From: Daphnia pulex
Taxonomy: Eukaryota > Arthropoda > Branchiopoda > Diplostraca > Daphniidae
Direction: 5' to 3'
NCBI RefSeq assembly: GCF_021134715.1
Contig: NC_060026.1
Location: forward strand, 7,865,001 to 7,929,000
Length of the DNA stretch: 64,000 bases
The notes below the pieces were generated by a model. It had not been told where the DNA came from. It did not search any database and saw only the letters and a list, made by a program, of their open reading frames with translations. Made by a program: the position numbers and the translations under genes. Numbering within the stretch: position 1 is the first letter of the stretch; each line of letters starts with the position of its first letter. Below, piece by piece: positions 56,301-64,000 of the stretch.

Positions 56301-59300
56301 TCAGCCTTTTAACATCCGCTAGAAAAACGAACTTGAAACGTGAAGGACGATTATCTTGATTAGCCAAACACAAATATTGATACATCAGTGGATTGTGGCA
56401 TCCATCAAAAGTTGAGAGAGCCTTTTTTGTTTGAATAATATTCCCTACCAATAGAGTATTTTATAATTTTAATCAAATTATCATCAAACGTCATTTAACG
56501 AAGCCATAGATGGCGCCAAAAGACCAAGTGTAATTCAAAGCTCGTCGCTCACTTGTGTGTGTGTACGTCCTTGATTCGTGAAAGGAGAAGGGAGAGCTGA
56601 GAAAAATGAAACCCCCCCCCAAAAATTTCCCCCCGAAATATTTCATGTTGGTCTAAACGCAATTACTCACACAACATCCAAGTGATTTGTGTGTCGTCAT
56701 TTCAAAAAGGAATTGAAATAAGATTGTCCAACCCTCTTTTCACTTAAAAATAAATTTGAAAAAAGGAAAATGGAGACGCAGCAGCTAGCACTATGCAGGG
56801 GAAGGGCTAGCAACAAGTGGTGTGTTCTCTGTGTACAGCTGGATGCGAATTATGGCTCTCTCTCCCCCCTCTTCTCCATTCGTGAAGCAACAGAGGGAAT
56901 CGCTGGCCTGTCGTGTCTGGACGCGGGTTACTTGAGACGTTCTTATCAGACCTGTGTGTGTGTGTGTGCTGGATGAAAAAAACTTGTTTCTAGTTATTAT
57001 ATTTAAAATATTAATAAAAAAATATTTACATTTCGAAATCAAGTTTTGTGTGTGTGAGTGTGTGTGTGCTACGTGGGCAAGTTAAAAACAACAATTTTTG
57101 TCTTTTTGTTTTGGATAATATTCAGATCTGAATTTGGAGCCGGAAGAATCAGCTGGTGTAGTTCAGCAGAATGCCACGAGGAGAGAGGCGCAAGATATGG
57201 GTCGAATTCTCCAACGACTTTTGAAAGAAGGTATATACCCCCACACCAGTCTTATTATTACGCTCGATTAAGAATATACCTGGCCTTAATATTAATCGCC
57301 GCCGCCATTTCTCTCTGTGTGTCATGTCAGGTCACAAGTTCGAGAACCCAGAGACGATCCATTTGCGACTCGAACCTGGCATTTGGTAAGTTTTTATTTA
57401 TTTCATTTGATTATTTCCAATCAATCTGTCGCACACACACACAACAAGTGTGTCTTGTGTTAACTGTTTGTTTAGCCTTTGACTGACTGATAGTCGAGTC
57501 GAGAGATAACACAAATCTCTGTGTTACTTTTCATTTTGTTGGGCTTTTTGTGTGTTTGTTCTCGATTTGACGTGGTCGACTGTGAGGCGGCTTTAAACTG
57601 TCACTCACTTTCGAGGCTACTGGTCGGTATTTTCCCATCGTCTCTGATAGCCATTTTTTAAAAGGACCAATTCACTAATAGTTTTTGTTTCTAATTGTTT
57701 TTTTTGGTTCGTCTAGTTCCAAGGATGAAGAGGTAGACAGTAACACAGTCGTACGAGCACGTGGTCTACCTTGGCAGTCATCGGATCAGGATATCGCTCG
57801 ATTCTTTCGCGGTCTCAACGTTGCTAGGTAATTCATCTCTTTCTCATGTCAAGTTAAGTTGGCTTTTAGATAAACCACCAACCACATTATCAGTGCTGAT
57901 GGTGCACTTCATTAAAAAAATCAAAAGGATCATGTTATGTACAAGAGCTTGATTTTGTTATTGCTCAAAAAATCGGGAGTTTATCGGCGACGTGCATGTG
58001 TGTGTATGGCCAAGCTGACGTGTGCAAGAAATGTCCCTTTTTTTTTTAATTTTAATTTTCAATTTTATTTTGCTGCTTCCGGTCAAGACGGTTGGGAGGG
58101 TGTAAGACGATACGCCACTGGGAAACGATACGCTCACACAGCACATCCGAAAATCTGTTTTAATTTTCTTTTTCCCGTTTTTCTTCCATTGTTTACGCTT
58201 TGGTTTCGATTTTCCTACAAGTGGGCAGCCATTATTTGATTTCGTTTATTTGGGTATCCATTTTGTGTCGTCGACTTGTATAAATGTTGGTTTTTGGGGT
58301 GGTTTTCCCTGGGCTTAACAAGAGATAAGATAAAATAGAAAAGAAAGTGACTTTAAGAAGGCACGTTCGTAAACTGGACAGCCCCCCCCCCCCAAAAAAA
58401 ATAACTTTGTGGGTAAAAAGTGGGAGTTTCAGCTCTTCTTTTATTTTATTTTCTTTATTTTTTCGGGGCGGTCTGTACGGGGAGACTGATTAGAAGCTGG
58501 ACGCATCCAATGATACAAAGTCCGTTTTGTATTCTAATCTGACAAGAGAGAGAGAGAGTCCCTCCCGGGCAACAGCATGCAGCAGCTAAAGTTTATCTGA
58601 TTTTTATTTTTTATTTTCTTTATCCACCCTCTTGCGGATGATGGTCATCATCCGCATCTCGGCATCTTCGGTGTCATTCTGTTCCACGGCACTGCCAGTC
58701 AGGGTCGCTACAGTTGGTTGTGAATTGAGTTTTTTGTGTGTGTGAGTGTGTGTATTTTTTCGCCATTTTTGTTTTGTGTATAGTGGCTGGCCAGATCAGT
58801 CTTGACACACAAGTGGGTAGCCTTGCGTTATTGTAACACTACGTGACCCGAATCCGTGTGTGTGTGCGTGTGTGTGTGTTTTACTCTTGTGAAACAGAGT
58901 CGGGTCCCGCGTGCCGAGAAGTAATGTCAGTGGATGCCATTTGACACTGCTGCATGTTGGCTTGTAATAGTTTGCAGTAACATCGTGCCCCGTTGTGCTT
59001 TCAATCAGGAACAAAACAAAACCCCCAAAAAAGAAATATTTTTTTTTCTTTTTTTGTTTTGTTTTTCTGTTTTTCACAAAGCGGAAATTAGTTGATAGCC
59101 GATCTCTCCGATTCAAGTGTGTGGCCGACTGGCGCCATCTAATCTTGTTCGATAATAGAAATAAAGAATAGCATCAGCAGCAGCAGCCATGTTGCCCAGT
59201 TATTTTCTGATGCCTAGTCCTTACATTCATCCTCAACCTACTCATAATAACAGGGGCGGAGTGGCGCTCTGCTTGAGCCCTCAAGGAAGACGGAACGGCG

Positions 59301-61652
59301 AAGCTCTCGTCCGATTCATTTCGCCAGAGCATCGCGACATGGCTCTCAAACGGCACAAGCATCACATCGGACAGCGATACATCGAAGTCTACAAAGCCAC
59401 CGGCGAGGACTTTATCGATGTCGCTGGAGGTATGCCATCAACTGATTGCACCGTTTATGCCGATAGACGGACACTTATTTATTTATTTATTTCAATATGA
59501 TTTCAGGTAGCAACAACGAAGCGCAAAACTTTTTATCGAGAAGTGGACAAGTTATCGTACGCATGCGTGGATTACCTTACGATTGCACGGCAAAACAAGT
59601 TGTAAGTGAATTGTTAAATCATCTTTTTATTTTTTAAAAAGTAATGCTCATATTTGGATGACGTTAGGTGGAATTTTTCGAATCCGGTGGCGAAGACGTC
59701 GGCTCTACTGTGCTGGACGGAGATTCTGGCGTTTTGTTTGTCAAGAAACATGACGGACGGGCAACGGGTGATGCCTTTGTCATGTTTGCTACAGAAGAGG
59801 AGGGCTCCAAGGCATTGGCTAAGCATCGTGACATAATCGGCTCCCGCTATATTGAACTCTTCCGGTCGACGACAGCGGAAGTCCAGCAGGTTGAACGACA
59901 CTCTTAATTTAGTGGTGGGAACTCGTTTTTGATTTTAAACTGACACATTTTCTTCACAACTTTCCAGGTTCTTAACCGGTCCATGGATCCCCGCACGTAC
60001 GAAACGCAAGCGCCGTTGATTCCGCAACTGCCGCAGATGCCTCTCCTTCCACAAAACATGATTACGTCTGGCACACGCAAGGATTGCATCCGTCTGCGTG
60101 GCTTGCCCTACGAGGCCCAAGTGGAACACATCCTCGAGTTCCTGGGCGAACACGCCAAGAGCATCGTCTACCAGGGAGTTCACATGGTCTACAATGCACA
60201 GGTAAGACCAACATGACATCTCTCGTTTTTTTTAATTTAATGGTTGGATGGGATAGAATTTGGTGGTTTGCTGCTCACTTAGACTTAGATTTTAAAATGG
60301 ACTCTTGAAAACTCAAAAAAATGTCTGGTGACGAAGATTGCCCAGATAGCTGACCGTCTTTTTGTGTGTTATTGCGGGCGCGTGTGGTGATTGTGTACGT
60401 CACGGTGGACGGAAATTTGTAGGGTCAACCTTCTGGCGAAGCTTTCATCCAGATGGACTCGGAGCAAAGTTCATTCCAGGCGGCCCAGCAGCGCCATCAC
60501 CGCTACATGGTGTTCGGCAAGAAGCAGCGCTACATCGAGGTGTTCCAGTGCTCTGGCGAGGACATGCACGTCGTACTGACCGGCGGCCTGGCCCTGCCGT
60601 CGACTCCGGCCACTCCAAAGGCTCTGCTCTCTCCTGGTATGTTGCCCTGGGACCAGCTCAACAGTGTTGCGGCTGCGGCCGCTGCTTCTCCTTTGAGTAA
60701 CACTCAGGCCCAGCTCCTGCGAGCCCAAGCCCAGGTTCAGGCGCAAGCTATGCAGGAGCAGGTCCAGGCACAGGCTCAGGCTGCTCAGATTCAATCAGTC
60801 CAGGCTCAGTTGGCCGCACTCAAACAGCAACATGAGGGACTCTGGCTCATGGGTTTGGTTCCTCCACCCTCACCTGCCACTTCCAATCCTTCACTTAGCC
60901 GGCCTCCGCCTACCCCATCCACCTATACGCTCTCTTCTCGCCATTCTAATCCCAATTCCGTCGATCGCCAGCACCGGCCGTCTGCCGGGCCCGTTCAATC
61001 GCAGCAGCAGCCACCGCCTTCTGGCTTGGGTCTCCTCGGTCAAGGTGGCGTTCGATCGGCTCATTTTATGCCCGGCTCTGCTCAGTCGGGTTTCTCTCAT
61101 CTCGGGTTTGGAATGGGTGGTCTGGGAATGCCCGGCCTGGGAATGGGCAACTTAACAGTTCAGCAAGAGCTGGCTTTGCAACAGTTGCCGATGCTTTCTG
61201 CTAACTTTCCTGGCCTCAATTTCGGTCCGGCTGGCGTCACTAGTAACGGGGCCGGCAGCAGTGCTGGACCGGCAACTCCAACGGCTCTAAATCCCCACCA
61301 TCCACTGTTCCTGTTGGGTCTCCAGCACGGCAATAATCAACTTGCACGAAACAATCAAGCCGGATTAGCCAATGCCCTTCAGGCGGCTAAAGCGGCCAAC
61401 TCATTTTTCCCTAACGTGTCGGCACAGCCGGCCTCGGCTCAGTTGGGTGGCGGATTTAAGCGTTCGTGGGAAGCTGCTTTCCAGCAACAGCAACAGCACG
61501 CCGACGCCTCTCAAGCCATGGCGGTAGCCGCCATGGCAGCGGCGGCAGCGGCCAAAAGACAGTGGCCGCCACATTTGGGCGGCGCCCCCGGGTCCGGTGC
61601 TGGCTCCTCCTCTTCTCTCACCTTTCCTTCATCCATTTACCCTGCTTTGTAG
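47383..61652 (+). CDS. fus: Fusilli/ESRP epithelial splicing regulatory RNA-binding protein
   Basis: Eleven coding exons in continuous phase: 47383-47508, 49702-49848, 52596-52842, 57126-57230, 57331-57385, 57717-57827, 59254-59429, 59507-59601, 59668-59889, 59968-60201 and 60423-61652, giving 915 residues. The ATG has a good context (ACGCCATGGC). Residues 1 to about 175 form the DnaQ-exonuclease-like N-terminus of ESRPs ([37 protein letters not shown]). Three quasi-RRMs follow: about 238-318 ([20 protein letters not shown]), 338-420 ([20 protein letters not shown]) and 468-550 ([20 protein letters not shown]). The tail is Gln/Ala-rich (about 585-625), Pro/Ser-rich and ends in poly-Ala and [10 protein letters not shown]. 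ESRPs bind GU-rich RNA and set epithelial exon choice. Introns 1-3 are long (2.2, 2.7, 4.3 kb) and the rest mostly short. No damage is seen. Confidence 0.95.
47509..49701 (+). other. Fusilli intron 1: microsatellites, no nested gene
   Basis: Contains (CA)n at 47920-47932, (TG)n at 48089-48112 and a run of about 16 G at 48403-48418. No convincing nested gene or extra exon was recognised. Confidence 0.5.
49849..52595 (+). other. Fusilli intron 2
   Basis: A long AT- and purine-rich intron with GA and TCTC tracts (e.g. 50520-50590, 51180-51270). The polypyrimidine tract before 52596 is good (CGTGTTTCAACAG). No nested gene was recognised. Confidence 0.5.
52843..57125 (+). other. Fusilli intron 3, the largest
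   Basis: 4.3 kb rich in G runs (53045-53060, 53101-53113, 55859-55873), TTCTT and AAGAA tracts and GU microsatellites (56960-56975, 57045-57067). GU-rich DNA lies immediately before exon 4. No nested coding region is supportable. Confidence 0.5.
57828..59253 (+). other. Fusilli intron 6 with GT and GA microsatellites
   Basis: Contains a C run at 58382-58393, GAGAGAGAGAGAG at 58544-58557 and (TG)n at 58735-58750 and 58856-58880. It separates the two halves of the first RRM, between RNP2-helix and RNP1. No nested gene. Confidence 0.5.
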
Positions 61653-64000
61653 TTTATGGGTCATGTTTTGATTGATTCCCCTCGTCGTGTACTTATATAT
61701 AGACGTGGGATTCTTTTTTTTTCTGTTGTTTCTGACATTGCGCACCCCATTTTCCTGATTTCTTATTTGCGTTTCGTTGAATATTGGCAAAAGACCTGGA
61801 GACTTAATTTCGTAGTTGGTCAATCAAAAAACCAAACACACAAAAGGGACATGTATAATTTTTTTTTTTGCGAGTCTGGTTACCGTTGATTTTGCATGCC
61901 GGGCTTTATCCAGTTGACACTGTTGTTGATTCTCTCTCTCTTTCTTTAGTCCCGTGGCCTTATAAATCACTCATCTACCATTTCCTTATTCCTCACCCCC
62001 TCTACTTGACTGTCGTACAACATTCCACATTTTTTTTTTTCGTTGGCTTGACCTCTAATGGCCTTATTTCAAAAGATCGTATGGTAGTGATTTTTTCAAT
62101 TCAAATTAATTAATGTCTTAAAAACAAAAACGTTCCATTAATCCCGAAATTCTTGCCTTGCAAATTTGGTTTATTTTCCTTTTCAATCGCGGTCGCTTTT
62201 CAGATTTATCCCTTACCGCAGAGACGTAAATGCCCTTGTCGAATTAAATGTACTAGTTTATTTCACATAGCTCTCTTTTTTTTCGGTTTAAATCGCGTTA
62301 AAATTTTTCTTTTGTTCAATTATCTTTAAAAATAATTGTGTGAAGTCAAAGTGGAGTCCTTTATTTCCTTTTTTTAACCCACGCGCGTCCAGCTTGCCAA
62401 GTATATCGATACTAATGTCGATGATGATGACGATTGATGGGTTGATGCAGTGTGTTTCCATATCAAGTGGCCCTATCTATCCTCTCTTTCTCCCCCCGAA
62501 AAGAAAATTGAACTAACCTTTATTCTATGTGGTCTTATTTCTGTGCCCGTTTTTCTCATTTCACTCTCTCGCTCTCTCCAAATGCTTCGATTTTTCGTGA
62601 CTCAAATTTACCAAAAAATACGGACATTTACGCACAAACACGAGATACACCAACACATTATTTGTCCACCCTTAAAAAAAAACAAAAAAAGGTGCTGGCT
62701 ATTTTTTAAGAAAAAAAAAATACAGTCAAACAAAACACACTGAAAAAAACAAAATTTGGGAGGGCGGAGAGGGAAGCAAAATTCTGTTTGTTTTTCCCCA
62801 CTTTTTTTTTGTTACCTATTGTGTTTTCTCTCCTTTTTTCCTTATTCCTTGACGTGGCCTTCTTTTTTATATAGATCTATGGGATCCAAAGAGAAACCAC
62901 GGCGTGTATGGCTTGCTATTATTATAATCAGTCTCTCTATTAAACCAGATACAATCATCATAACACTTCCTTTTTTTCTTCCCCTCCCCCCTTTTCAATT
63001 TATAATACACTGTTTTTTTTTTGTTTAGCGCACTTGATACGTATTGAGACTTAATCAGTGGCTGTAGGGTTCTCTCAAACTGGTGTATCCTGGGTTTCCC
63101 CTCTCCCGTGCAAAACTCAACAAACAAACTCATCTTTTTTTACCCCCCTCTTTGATTCGCGGATAATTTTAGTATTTGAGTGGTTCCGCTTTTTTATTTA
63201 TTTTTGACTGGGGGTCGTACATTTTTAGTTGGAAGGCAAAAATTCTCCTTATCTTATTATTCGTTTGTCTCTGGATATTGCACACTGCGTTATTCGTTGG
63301 TTTAATTTGTTTAAAACATTTTTTTATTTCCGTGTTTTGCTGGGTGGTCCGAAAGCCTCGCTCTTTTTATTTGTATCATTCTGGAATCTTGATCTAATCC
63401 CCCAAATTGGTGTTTCGCCCTCCCCCACATTTGAATTCGATTCGTGTAGTTTTCTGGCAATCGAATTCGAATCTGATTTTTCCATTTAGACCGAAAAAGA
63501 CATTTATTCAAAAAATAACAGCCAAAAAAAGCATGACATTTCCCCCCCTACCCAATTCTTTCTTATTGGCTTTGTGAACTTAAAAAAACAAACAAACAAA
63601 TTGTTTACGGTAATTTGTATTTCAGTTTTTAGTTTACATTACTTCATAGCTTGAACTCAACAATTCAAAGTTGGTGCCTTGGTTGTTCTGCCATCCGCTT
63701 TAGCTGTCACTTTTACAAAAACAAACAAACCGTCCACTCGGATGGCGGATTGGGATTCAGCTTTTGTATTCGCGTTGCTGACGATTCTCTTTTTTGCATT
63801 TCGTAAAATTCGGTTGTCCTTATTATTGCCCATCGTAAAACAGGGGCGGGTTGGGGGGTTGTCCCAAAGGTTCGTAAAACTCAACCCAGACAGACACACA
63901 CACACCCATACATACTGACACGTCATTTCGTTTTACCCAGTCGTCTGCCGATAAAAAAAAAAAAGTTTAAACAAACAAAAAAACCAGCTGGAAATTTTCG
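61653..64000 (+). other. Probable fusilli 3' UTR and downstream DNA
   Basis: T-rich, CT-repeat-containing DNA (TCTCTCTCTCTTTC near 61930-61945) with no coding frame of note. I found no canonical AATAAA that clearly ends the transcript; an ATTAAA lies near 62938. The end of the UTR may lie beyond the window. Confidence 0.4.

Overview
This is an intron-bearing eukaryotic window, almost certainly from an arthropod and most plausibly a branchiopod crustacean such as Daphnia. The pointers are a fusilli/ESRP orthologue with arthropod-style RRMs, a C1q gene carrying an SCADL...VETVYCDF lead-in, a CYP3-clan P450 piece, an opsin-like receptor piece, many short introns with gtaag/ttncag borders, and a dense mix of hAT, Mutator-like, Gypsy and CR1/L2-like transposon debris in AT-rich DNA.

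Layout. 1-4100 is mostly non-coding and holds one clean 134-bp hAT-type MITE (2636-2769). 4.1-6.8 kb (- strand) and 13.8-17.7 kb (+ strand) hold an inverted pair of arrays of a small, one-membrane-helix protein family that I cannot name. Copies share a helix followed by a K-Y/F-x-x-W/G-P turn; some are intact across their exons and others carry stops. Between the arrays lie a degenerate gene with a DUF4806-like exon (8.7-10 kb), short tandem repeats, and a decayed RecQ-type helicase (12.2-13.7 kb). 18-24 kb holds an inverted-repeat hairpin, low-complexity DNA, a minisatellite, a degenerate coiled-coil gene and an opsin-like pseudogene. 24.5-27.5 kb is a GC-rich Gypsy pol remnant with a probable LTR split by a hAT element.

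29.8-30.6 kb is a 5'-truncated CR1/L2-type retroposon. 31.9-35.3 kb (- strand) is a mosaic of partial genes: an eight-exon ankyrin gene resembling the N-terminus of LRRK-type proteins, running directly into the last three exons of a cytochrome P450, then a C1q-domain gene lacking a signal peptide. 35.88-36.90 kb is a 1027-bp Mutator-like element with perfect 72-bp inverted ends and a 9-bp target duplication. 37.07-39.11 kb is a leucine-rich-repeat gene whose first three exons are tandem duplicates of one another.

40-42.1 kb holds two ordinary small genes: a roadblock/LC7 dynein light chain (+) and a 73-aa single-helix membrane protein (-). After about 5 kb of intergenic DNA, the right third (47,383-61,652) is fusilli/ESRP, an epithelial splicing regulator in 11 coding exons with a DnaQ-like N-terminal fold, three RRMs and a long Gln/Ala/Pro-rich tail, followed by a T-rich stretch that is probably its 3' UTR.

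The housekeeping genes (roadblock, fusilli) look intact. Much of the first 40 kb reads as a rapidly rearranging accessory region of duplicated, truncated and nonsense-bearing copies among transposons.
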